DNA of 28,792 nucleotides from positions 1-28,792 of the forward strand of contig CALVVH010000011.1 of NCBI GenBank assembly GCA_944363805.1. The letters run 5' to 3'. Both the position numbers and the translations under genes were made by a program. The stretch's first letter is position 1. Each line of letters opens with the position of its first letter. Shown piece after piece: positions 22,415-28,756 of this stretch. Under the pieces are notes generated by a model. The model saw only the letters and a list, made by a program, of their open reading frames with translations, did no database searches and was not told the DNA's origin. The stretch is from an uncultured Bacilli bacterium (GTDB taxonomy: Bacteria; Bacillota_I; Bacilli_A; RF39; UBA660).

Positions 22415-23767
22415 CTACTTTCCTAAACAAAAGTTACTAAATATATTATCAACTAATTCATCTTGATAGGAATCCCCAATTATTTCTCCTAAATATTCCC
22501 AAGCAGACTTTAAATCTATCTCAATCATATCGATTGGCATATCATTTTTTAAAGCATTGTAAGCATTTTCAATTGCGGAATTTGCCTTATTTACTAAGTC
22601 TATTTGGCGAATATTTGATAAATAACTCATGTCTTTATTTATAATACTATCTAAATTTAATTTGTTTTTGATAGCATTTTTTAAAGAATCTAGACCGTTA
22701 ACATCAATAGTATTTCCCCAAATTATTTCCCGGGAAATATTTCCCGGAATTTCTATTTTTTGTTCCAAATCTGATTTATTTACAAAAATAATTAAATTTT
22801 CTGAATCATATTTTTCCAGTAATTCCAGGTCTTCTTCGGTCATTTTTTCATTATTATTTGCAACGAATAATACAATATCTGCTTGGTCTGCAGAACGTTT
22901 ACTACGGTCGACACCAATTTTTTCAACAACATCATCAGTTTCTCTAATTCCAGCAGTATCGATAAAGTTTATGGCAACTCCATTTAAAGTAATTGATCCT
23001 TCGACAATATCCCGAGTAGTTCCAGGAATATCTGTTACTATGGCTTTTTCTTCATCAAGTAGATGATTTAAAATACTACTTTTCCCTACATTAGGTCGCC
23101 CTATTATTGCTATATTTATTCCTTCTTTAATAATACGCCCATTTCTGGCACCATCAACTAAACTTTTTAATTCTTTAGTTATATCTGTTAAGTATTCATC
23201 CATTAAATCATGAGTTACTTGTACTTCATCTTGATATTCTGGATAATCAATATTTACTTCAATATTTGCAAGTATTTTTACTATTTTTTCACGGATATTT
23301 CTAATCTTTTTTGTCAAAATTCCATCAACATTATTAATAGCTAAAGTTCTGGCAGCATCAGTTTTTGCAACAATTAAATCATTTACTGATTCGGCTTCAA
23401 GAAGATTGATTCGACCATTTAGAAATGCCCTTTTAGTAAATTCACCGGGTTCAGCAAGACGGCATCCACAAGATAGTAATATTTCCAATACTTTTTCAGT
23501 AGTAGGTTTACCTCCATGACAATTAATTTCAACAGTATCTTCAGTTGTATAAGTTTTAGGTCCACGCATTAACATAACTAATACTTCATCAATATTTTCA
23601 TTATTATATTTAATATGGCCATAATGAATTGTATGGGTTTCTTTATCAATTAGATTACCATCGAATATACTATCTACTATTTTTATAGCATCAGGTCCAG
23701 TAACACGAACAATTGAAATCGCACCGATACCAATAGATGTTGATATTGCACAAATTGTATCTTCCAT
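22415..23767 (-). CDS. mnmE: tRNA modification GTPase MnmE
   Basis: MnmE (TrmE) is the GTPase partner of MnmG in wobble-uridine modification. The 450-residue protein has the folate-binding N-terminal domain, a helical domain, and an inserted G domain: G1 GRPNVGKSS (223-231), G2 within PGTTRD (248-253), G3 DTAG (270-273) and G4 NKSD (330-333). The last four residues, CLGK, keep the catalytic Cys. AAGGAAG before the ATG lies in the arm of a hairpin that ends in a T tract, so expression may be attenuated. The coding sequence at residues about 341-349 contains a perfect Noc-binding palindrome. Confidence 0.97.
   Translation of the reverse strand: MEDTICAISTSIGIGAISIVRVTGPDAIKIVDSIFDGNLIDKETHTIHYGHIKYNNENIDEVLVMLMRGPKTYTTEDTVEINCHGGKPTTEKVLEILLSCGCRLAEPGEFTKRAFLNGRINLLEAESVNDLIVAKTDAARTLAINNVDGILTKKIRNIREKIVKILANIEVNIDYPEYQDEVQVTHDLMDEYLTDITKELKSLVDGARNGRIIKEGINIAIIGRPNVGKSSILNHLLDEEKAIVTDIPGTTRDIVEGSITLNGVAINFIDTAGIRETDDVVEKIGVDRSKRSADQADIVLFVANNNEKMTEEDLELLEKYDSENLIIFVNKSDLEQKIEIPGNISREIIWGNTIDVNGLDSLKNAIKNKLNLDSIINKDMSYLSNIRQIDLVNKANSAIENAYNALKNDMPIDMIEIDLKSAWEYLGEIIGDSYQDELVDNIFSNFCLGK
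22725..22738. promoter_or_regulatory. Noc-binding site (NBS), exact 14-bp palindrome, with adjoining near copy
   Basis: ATTTCCCGGGAAAT is identical to the published Bacillus Noc-binding consensus. Directly next to it, 22739-22751 reads ATTTCCCGGAATT, a near copy lacking one base. Both lie inside mnmE, about 3 kb from noc. No parS-like TGTTTCACGTGAAACA was seen. The palindrome is 43% GC in an AT-rich region; a chance exact hit in 28.8 kb is unlikely. Confidence 0.75.
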
Positions 23768-23774
23768 AATAAAA

Positions 23775-23799
23775 ATACTTCCTTTCGTCGGAAGTATTA
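23775..23799 (-). terminator. Hairpin before mnmE: terminator or attenuator covering the ribosome site
   Basis: AATACTTCC and GGAAGTATT (nine perfect pairs) around a seven-base loop are followed on the minus strand by five T, four bases before the mnmE ATG. The ascending arm and loop contain the AAAGGAAG that serves as the mnmE ribosome site. It should stop transcripts from the upstream broken surface-protein gene. Confidence 0.6.
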
Positions 23800-23801
23800 T
23801 A
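23796..23801 (-). promoter_or_regulatory. Extended -10 promoter of mnmE
   Basis: Minus-strand TGCTATAAT gives an extended -10. The -35 region (TTTCAG, 17 bases upstream) is weak and lies in the end of the broken surface gene. Transcription would start inside the hairpin, which may then be incomplete in these transcripts. Confidence 0.4.
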
Positions 23802-23808
23802 GCATAGA

Positions 23809-25074
23809 TTAGGCAATTCTGAAAGGGTCAGATTGAGTACCAGTGCCACCGGTGAGGATTACATCGGAGTTTAGATAAAAGGTAGGACGAATAGCATTGC
23901 CGTAGCGTGCTGTATCGTGAAAGACGCTGCCAGTGTTGCTCATGAGGTACGCACTACCCGTATCACCCGAATGACGAGAAATTATCCATTCATACAATCC
24001 CATAAATATCCAGTTATTATTCCTATTTGTATCATAATCACACAATATTGTATTCCAGTTGTCTGGGCTTGCTGTATATCCATAATCACTTACATACATT
24101 AATCCTACCTTTGCACTATATGTTGTGCTCTCTGCTGGATTTACTATTTCATTTTCATATGCTGTTTTTACTACTGCATCTCTTATATTTTCTACTGTAT
24201 TTCCCCCTACTTTCCAGTTTGTTGTTGCTATTAAATTACTCCACTTGCTTCCTATATTATTCAAGTAATTTTGATTTAGATTTACTGTATTTAGATTACT
24301 TTCACTCCATGTATTTACATTTGTGCTATTATTCCAACCATATACTCCTATTAATGAACCATCTATACTTCCTTTATATGTATCATCTATTCCCCATTCT
24401 TCATATGTTTGACTATATGCTCCATTTGTTCCTAATAAACTTGTTGTTGCATAATCATGTTTGATTAGTTTTACTTGATTACCAAATACTCCGATTATTC
24501 TATATAAGTTATCTGCTGGACATGTTTCTTTGTCTGATCCAAAACATACATAATTATTGGGATTTGCTCCGCTAAATCTATATGAATAATCTCCGGCTTC
24601 TAATGTTCCATATGTTCCTGTTCCATCATGTAAGTATAATCCATTTTCTCCATCAGTTCCGGTATATACTTGCGTTGTTATATACTCTGCTAAATAAATA
24701 ATATCTGGTTCTTTATCAAAATAAACATAACACTTATCACAAGTATTTGCTTCCATTAATACTCTTTTATTTTCATCATCTCACAATAGTTTACTACTAT
24801 TTTCACATTTAGATAACTCAACATTAAAAGTGTAACCATCATGTGGCCACGTTGTATCTCTTGATACTTGATATTCTCCACTTTGATATTCTGTTTCATA
24901 CATCATTGTTAATGCATTCGAATTAATAATATCGCTATTAGAACTTATTTTACTACTTATAACTACTTTATCAGTATTATTATTTATAATTAAAATTGAT
25001 ATAATTGCTAATAAAATTAATATTATTACTATTAAAATAATATTAAATTTTTTTAACGATTTAGTTACACTCAT
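23809..25074 (-). pseudogene. Membrane-anchored surface protein gene broken by an in-frame TGA
   Basis: Two ORFs lie in the same frame, separated by one TGA (24781-24783) and eight sense codons (DDENKRVL). The first (from 25074, 97 residues) has an N-terminal anchor (LKKFNIILIVIILILLAIIS) and a domain with TWPHDGYTFNVELSKCEN. The second (315 residues) starts ANTCDKCYVYFDK and ends in the RPTFYLNSDVILTGGTGTQ-type domain found in repeated surface proteins of gut Firmicutes. Together they read as one protein of about 420 residues in which the TGA stands where Trp is expected, a TGG to TGA change. TGA is a normal stop here, so this is a nonsense mutation or a sequencing error. The second ORF has no ribosome site. 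The first has GGTGA. Confidence 0.75.
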
Positions 25075-25117
25075 TTATTATCACCATAATAAAAATAGCA
25101 TAATTGTATATATTTTG

Positions 25118-25149
25118 CATAACTTTTGTTATGTATATTTGAAATACAT
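25118..25149. promoter_or_regulatory. Two adjoining palindromes in a divergent promoter region
   Basis: CATAACTTTTGTTATG (25118-25133, six-base arms) and ATGTATATTTGAAATACAT (25131-25149, six-base arms) share three bases. They lie between the surface-protein start and the small regulator, just upstream of TATAAT at 25152-25157. They are candidate operators for the adjacent ribbon-helix-helix-like protein. Confidence 0.45.
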
Positions 25150-25179
25150 TTTATAATATGATGTTCTTGGAGGTAAAAG

Positions 25180-25371
25180 ATGGCCTTTAGATTAAATTCG
25201 GACAGAAAAGAGACTGAAAATAAATGTGTTAGATTTCCAGTTCCATTAATTGAAGAAATAGAAAAATTTATTGAAAAGAAAGATGTAACTTTTTCAGGAT
25301 TTGTTATACAAGCATGTAGATATGCATTAGATAATGCTGAAGATACAGATGATAAAGAAAAAAATAATTGA
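25180..25371 (+). CDS. Small ribbon-helix-helix-like DNA-binding protein
   Basis: A 63-residue protein. CVRFPVPLIEEIEKFIEKKDVTFSGFVIQACRYAL has the strand-helix-helix pattern of Arc/CopG-type or YlcI/YnfO-type proteins: a short strand with alternating residues, then amphipathic helix A, a turn at DVTFSG and helix B. The C-terminus is acidic (NAEDTDDKEK). Such proteins dimerise and bind short palindromes, and two lie directly upstream. GGAGG is six bases before the ATG. It diverges from the broken surface gene and could have regulated it. Forty-eight bases downstream is the YkgJ-like gene. Family call is moderate. Confidence 0.6.
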   Translation: MAFRLNSDRKETENKCVRFPVPLIEEIEKFIEKKDVTFSGFVIQACRYALDNAEDTDDKEKNN

Positions 25372-25419
25372 TTAAACATATAAATAGAATTATTATATAC
25401 TCAATCAATTGGAGGTACT

Positions 25420-25920
25420 ATGATAAATATTGATGAACTTGCTATTATGTCTAATAGAAAAGAAGAAGAAAATCTTAGATTTAGAAGTTATTTAAAAGGA
25501 CATGCTGATGATAAAGAATTAGATAAACAATTTAAGGAATTACACGAAAAATATTTTAAGATATATAACTGTAAAGATTGCAGGAATTGTTGTAAGAAAT
25601 TAAATACATCTATGACTGAAGAAGAATTAGATACTATATGTAATAAATTGAATTTGGATAAAGAAGAATTTATAAGTAAAGAATTAGAAATAAATAATAG
25701 TGGTAAGTACTCATTTAAATGTAATAGATGTAAGTTTTTAGATGTTGATAATAACTGTTTAGCAGAAGAATGCCTGCCAGAATCTTGTAGGGATTATCCT
25801 TATACCAATAAGAGCGAAAGATTATTTAGTATATATGGCATTATTGGTAATACTAGTATTTGTCCAGTTGTATATGAAATACTAGAAGAATTAAAAAAAA
25901 TATATCATTTTAAAAGGTAG
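25420..25920 (+). CDS. YkgJ-like cysteine-cluster protein (Fe/Zn-binding family)
   Basis: A 166-residue protein with the N-terminal cluster CKDCRNCCKK (about residues 45-54), then CNRCKFLD, NNCLAEECLPESCRDYP and a last Cys in SICPVVYE. This set of nine to eleven cysteines with CxxCxxCC and CR-x-YP marks the YkgJ/UPF0153 family, thought to bind zinc or an iron-sulfur cluster; the function is unknown. No membrane segment. GGAGG lies four bases from the ATG. The TAG stop lies in the left arm of a hairpin that may act as terminator (25912-25945). Co-directional with the small regulator but probably with its own promoter in the AT-rich gap. Confidence 0.8.
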   Translation: MINIDELAIMSNRKEEENLRFRSYLKGHADDKELDKQFKELHEKYFKIYNCKDCRNCCKKLNTSMTEEELDTICNKLNLDKEEFISKELEINNSGKYSFKCNRCKFLDVDNNCLAEECLPESCRDYPYTNKSERLFSIYGIIGNTSICPVVYEILEELKKIYHFKR

Positions 25921-25945
25921 ATAAAGGATAATTATTTACCTTTTT
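25912..25945 (+). terminator. Probable terminator of the YkgJ-like gene
   Basis: AAAAGGTA (25912-25919) pairs with TACCTTTT (25937-25944) across 17 bases, followed by T. The stop codon is in the left arm. Confidence 0.45.
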
Positions 25946-25988
25946 CATTTACTAAAATTGTGTGTTCACACACTTTTAGTAAATGAAA
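25943..25988. repeat. Large hairpin with 22-bp arms
   Basis: Arms 25943-25964 and 25967-25988 pair with a single mismatch around a two-base loop; the tip is GTGTG/CACAC. It has no T tract on the + strand beyond, so a terminator role is uncertain. It lies in the 292-base non-coding stretch between the YkgJ-like gene and the small unknown gene, together with the AbiE-type palindrome and the candidate RNA. Confidence 0.6.
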
Positions 25989-26035
25989 GAAATCTTTATT
26001 TATTACTATAGCCACGATATAATTCATTGTATGGT

Positions 26036-26086
26036 AATTGACAAATCTAATGATATTTAACTTTTTTTTCATTAGATTTGTCAATT
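26036..26086. repeat. AbiE-operator-like palindrome, distal copy
   Basis: AATTGACAAATCTAATGA (26036-26053) is repeated as its exact complement at 26069-26086 around 15 bases. The first 16 bases from TTGACA match the arm of the AbiE promoter palindrome at 14 positions (TTGACAAATATACTGA there), and both palindromes span 46-47 bases from TTGACA to TGTCAA. Unlike the promoter copy there is no -10 box at the correct spacing on either strand. Confidence 0.65.
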
Positions 26087-26091
26087 AGATG

Positions 26092-26201
26092 TTGATAATT
26101 TATATGAGCTATGGTATTTTTATATAAAGTTCGTACTCTAGTTCGCTTAGGGCGTTAGTCTAGGAAAATTTTGTATTAGACACTGAAGAAGAACTTTTTT
26201 T
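26092..26201 (+). ncRNA. Candidate small structured RNA
   Basis: TTGATA (26092-26097), a 17-base spacer and TATTTT (26115-26120) could start a transcript near 26127. AAGTTC at 26127-26132 pairs with GAACTT at 26191-26196, which runs into seven T (26195-26201), a terminator-like end. Inside, GTCTA (26158-26162) can pair with TAGAC (26177-26181). The stretch 26130-26165 is about 49% GC in surroundings near 25%, a typical sign of structured RNA in AT-rich genomes. GTTCG occurs twice 12 bases apart. No ORF is present. The -10 is weak and no known RNA family is recognised. Confidence 0.35.
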
Positions 26202-26212
26202 ATTTAAGATTA

Positions 26213-26521
26213 TTAATATAAAAAAATATTAACATCATATAATATTTCATCTATGCGATTAATAATATCATCTACATAATATATACTTTTACAATCTTTT
26301 ATTATGCCGTGTTCATCTCTAGGAACATTTATATCTTCTAATAATTCTTGTTGAGTATATATATTACCATTAGATAAATGTTTAATATCGTTATCATAGC
26401 CTTTATATAAATATCTTCTCCAAGATTTTAATTCTTCTAAAGCACTTAGTAGTTTATATTTATTTACTACTAAATTCATTTCATTTAAATCATCAGTTTC
26501 AAATATATATTTATTATTCAT
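26213..26521 (-). CDS. Small protein of unknown function, phage-like
   Basis: A 102-residue protein, acidic, mostly helical: MNNKYIFETDDLNEMN, then KYKLLSALEELKSWRRYLYKG and a C-terminal YYVDDIINRIDEILYD. The layout resembles a group of small uncharacterised phage proteins with an N-terminal strand, a helix containing ALxELxxxxRxxxKG and a C-terminal helix; that comparison is from memory and uncertain. The longer ORF starts at a GTG inside a perfect 29-bp palindrome, but the ATG at 26521 has GGAG nine bases upstream and is preferred. It follows abiEii by 85 bases on the same strand and may be part of the same module. Confidence 0.55.
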   Translation of the reverse strand: MNNKYIFETDDLNEMNLVVNKYKLLSALEELKSWRRYLYKGYDNDIKHLSNGNIYTQQELLEDINVPRDEHGIIKDCKSIYYVDDIINRIDEILYDVNIFLY

Positions 26522-26544
26522 AAGTATTTTCTCCATTTCGTGTA

Positions 26545-26573
26545 TTTCAAAGTGCAATTTTTGCACTTTGAAA
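26545..26573. promoter_or_regulatory. Perfect 29-bp palindrome between abiEii and the small gene
   Basis: TTTCAAAGTGCAA (26545-26557) and its exact complement (26561-26573) flank three bases. On the minus strand it follows abiEii but is not followed by a T tract, so it is not a good terminator. Its position 24 bases before the ATG of the small gene suits an operator or a leader hairpin. Confidence 0.5.
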
Positions 26574-26605
26574 ATAAATTAGCCTATAGTAAAATTATAT
26601 TTTTA

Positions 26606-27430
26606 TTAAATTAAGTCATTTATAATATCATTAATGGATTTCATGATGTCTTCAAAAGTAATATCTTTAGCATATTCAAATTTCTTTGAGTATGAATTCC
26701 ATTTTGTTTGTAAAATTGTACTATTTTTTATAATTTCAAAAGATGATTTAAAATCTATTTTATTTTTCCGATAATTAAAAGTATTTTTTATTGCCATTTT
26801 TAAATTATTTTTGTCTATATTATTCCACTCTTTATTATAGATTAGATAAATGTCATAATAATCTCTTAATCTGCTACTAAGTTCTAGTCTCGTAAAGATT
26901 GCTGATAATTTTTCTGCTATAACAGTTTCTATTGAATATGCCCAAACATTTATGTTTTTTTCTAATAATAATGGTTGATATTTATAAGATATTGCTGATG
27001 GTGTAATTGGATCCCCAGTTGCAATATCTATATGAAACATTTCTCTTATGTTTTCAAAATGAGCAACAAGTTCTATTCTATACCCTCCATATTCATCTTC
27101 ATCTCTTATTGGAGAGATGCCATTATAATCGAATGTGGTATTATCATTTAAATTGATTTCAATTATCTCTTTTATCATATTAATTATATTTTTTTCAGTA
27201 AATGGATAATTTCTAAAAGACGCGTCAATATCCATGGTGCTTCGGCTTTCTATACCAAATAAAGTACTCAAATAAAATCCACCTTTTAAGATGAAATTAT
27301 CTTTATATTTACTGACTGATAATCTTTCAATAAATCTATCGTACATAAACAGTCTAAGTAAAGTATTAAAATTAATATTTTTATCTTTTGATATATTTTT
27401 TAATTTATCTTTTAATTGCATACTATTCAT
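26606..27430 (-). CDS. abiEii: AbiEii-type nucleotidyltransferase toxin
   Basis: Toxin of a type IV toxin-antitoxin and phage abortive-infection pair. The 274-residue protein is a DNA-polymerase-beta-type nucleotidyltransferase (DUF1814). Motif I is GGFYLSTLFGIESRSTMDID, with G50-G51, D67 and D69. A third acidic residue is in HIDI (D135). Motif III is ETVIAEKLSA (K174) and motif IV RDYYDIYLI (R189, D190), all intact. Related toxins transfer nucleotides to tRNA ends or bind GTP; the substrate here is unknown. Its ATG overlaps the end of abiEi by eight bases, so translation is coupled. An inner ATG at 27421 is possible. Unlike a relic, every motif is present. Confidence 0.88.
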   Translation of the reverse strand: MNSMQLKDKLKNISKDKNINFNTLLRLFMYDRFIERLSVSKYKDNFILKGGFYLSTLFGIESRSTMDIDASFRNYPFTEKNIINMIKEIIEINLNDNTTFDYNGISPIRDEDEYGGYRIELVAHFENIREMFHIDIATGDPITPSAISYKYQPLLLEKNINVWAYSIETVIAEKLSAIFTRLELSSRLRDYYDIYLIYNKEWNNIDKNNLKMAIKNTFNYRKNKIDFKSSFEIIKNSTILQTKWNSYSKKFEYAKDITFEDIMKSINDIINDLI

Positions 27431-28049
27431 AAATCATACTTATAAAATTAATTACTTTATCTTTTATGCCCATTTTTTCGGCATATTGAGTTAGTTTAGT
27501 AATATTTTTATCCTTTCTTTGCAAATATTTTTTTGCGCTGTATTTTACATGTTCTAAATCCATTCTATTTATTGATCTAATAATATCGCAAATGCATCTT
27601 TCCATATCATATGCTTTTACTATATTTCCCATTGGAGTTTTTACTTCTGTTAGACCAAGATTATAAATATCATTATTTACATAAAATACATTATGATTCT
27701 TTAGTTTTGGATTATTATAACTATAGTTAACCGTAATATCAAAAATATTGTCAGGAGCTTTTATTGATAATCCGTGAAAATAAAGAGCAGTCATATGAGA
27801 ATAAATAATCTTAGAAATTTCTACGTTCAATACATAATAATTATCTTCTATTTTGGAAGAATCAATATATATTCCGGGAGCTATTTTTTCAATTATATTT
27901 TTTTCTTTTAACATTTTAAGATACATCCGATGTATTCCTAAGTCTGTTATTTGTTTTGAAGTAACATAACCATTATTAAACTTCATTAATTCTTTAATCA
28001 TTTCCATATTATTAACATTCTTAAATTCTTTTAAACTCATTTGTTTCAT
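27423..28049 (-). CDS. abiEi: AbiEi-type antitoxin and transcriptional repressor
   Basis: A 208-residue protein with an N-terminal winged helix (about 14-60: MIKELMKFNNGYVTSKQI to NIIEKIAPGIYID), then the AbiEi C-terminal domain with SHMTALYFHGLS (about 84-95), DITVNYSY and a helical end. AbiEi proteins neutralise AbiEii without binding it and repress their own operon by binding inverted repeats in the promoter. Exactly such a repeat overlaps the promoter upstream. GGAGAAGG lies six bases from the ATG at 28049. The operon abiEi-abiEii is complete, its last ATG overlapping by eight bases. Confidence 0.88.
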   Translation of the reverse strand: MKQMSLKEFKNVNNMEMIKELMKFNNGYVTSKQITDLGIHRMYLKMLKEKNIIEKIAPGIYIDSSKIEDNYYVLNVEISKIIYSHMTALYFHGLSIKAPDNIFDITVNYSYNNPKLKNHNVFYVNNDIYNLGLTEVKTPMGNIVKAYDMERCICDIIRSINRMDLEHVKYSAKKYLQRKDKNITKLTQYAEKMGIKDKVINFISMIYE

Positions 28050-28068
28050 AGTATACCTTCTCCTTTTT

Positions 28069-28114
28069 TTGACAAATATACTGAAATTATATAAAAATTC
28101 AGTATATTTGTCAA
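28069..28114 (-). promoter_or_regulatory. AbiE promoter within a 46-bp palindromic operator
   Basis: TTGACAAATATACTGAA (28069-28085) and its perfect complement (28098-28114) flank 12 bases. On the minus strand TTGACA (28109-28114) and TATAAT (28086-28091) are 17 bases apart, a full consensus sigma-A promoter. The right arm covers the -35 and the left arm covers the start of transcription near 28079, so repressor bound to both arms would block polymerase. Confidence 0.85.
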
Positions 28115-28124
28115 GATATAATCC

Positions 28125-28149
28125 AAAAAAAAAAGAAGCATATTGCTTC
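28125..28149 (-). terminator. Strong intrinsic terminator of jag
   Basis: GAAGCA and TGCTTC flank TAT (28135-28149) and are followed on the minus strand by ten T. It begins two bases after the jag stop and marks the right edge of the accessory region. Confidence 0.85.
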
Positions 28150-28150
28150 C

Positions 28151-28756
28151 CTATTCTGGTTTAATTACTACGTGACGGTTTGGTTCTTCCCCTTCACTTT
28201 CAGTTTTAACACCTTTAAAATCTGTTAGTACATTATGCACTATTCTTCTTTCGTATGAAGTCATATTATCAAGAGCAACAGGAATTTTAGTTTTAGCTAC
28301 TTCTTTAGCTGTCATTTTTGCTAATCTTTCTATGCTCTTTTGGATTTTTTCTTTATAATTTGAGACATCTAAATTAATTTTATAAAATATACCCGTATCA
28401 TTTTGAATCTTTTGTTTAGCTAAATTTTCTAATGCTTTTAATGTATGACCATTTTTACCAATGATTATTGGATTATTATTAGAATACATCTTTATGGTAG
28501 TTCTTTCATCTTTTGTTGTAATTTCAAATGATGCTTCAAGCCCCATATTTTCAATTATTTCTTTTAAAAATTCTTTTATGGCATCATTGATATCACTTTT
28601 TTTATAGACAGTTACTTCTTTTAAATTACCTTGAAATAATTTACCTTTCTTATCATGAGATGTATAAACTATTTCATCTTTAGTTAAGTTATTTTCCGCT
28701 AGTATTTCTTCTAATACTTCTTCAGTAACTTTACCATCTTTAATTATTTTTTCCAT
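28151..28756 (-). CDS. jag: RNA-binding protein Jag/KhpB (SpoIIIJ-associated)
   Basis: An RNA-binding protein, partner of KhpA in Firmicutes, normally co-transcribed with yidC (spoIIIJ). The 201-residue protein has a Jag_N domain (about residues 1-50), a KH domain with the GxxG loop IIGKNGHTLKAL (about 97-108), and an R3H domain (about 140-201) with ERRIVHNVLTDF. GAAGG lies eight bases from the ATG. The 36 bases further upstream probably include the end of yidC, but this cannot be confirmed in the window. Usually mnmE follows; here a terminator and a 4-kb accessory insertion come first. Confidence 0.95.
   Translation of the reverse strand: MEKIIKDGKVTEEVLEEILAENNLTKDEIVYTSHDKKGKLFQGNLKEVTVYKKSDINDAIKEFLKEIIENMGLEASFEITTKDERTTIKMYSNNNPIIIGKNGHTLKALENLAKQKIQNDTGIFYKINLDVSNYKEKIQKSIERLAKMTAKEVAKTKIPVALDNMTSYERRIVHNVLTDFKGVKTESEGEEPNRHVVIKPE

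Noticed and set aside
24027..24464. A 145-codon + strand ORF rich in Leu, His and Tyr
   Set aside because: It is antisense to the surface-protein pseudogene, has no ribosome site, and its composition follows from the AT-rich coding strand opposite.
24781..24783. TGA read as Trp (genetic code 4, mollicute type)
   Set aside because: TGA ends the LytTR, ywiB-like, repeat-protein and mnmG genes at natural positions, three of them overlapping or abutting the next start, so TGA is a stop here.
26106..26120. GAGCTATGGTATTTT resembles the start of type II-A CRISPR repeats (GAGCTATGTTATTTT type)
   Set aside because: Only one copy is present, no spacer pattern, no cas gene and no anti-repeat nearby; 14 of 15 matches in AT-rich DNA can occur by chance.
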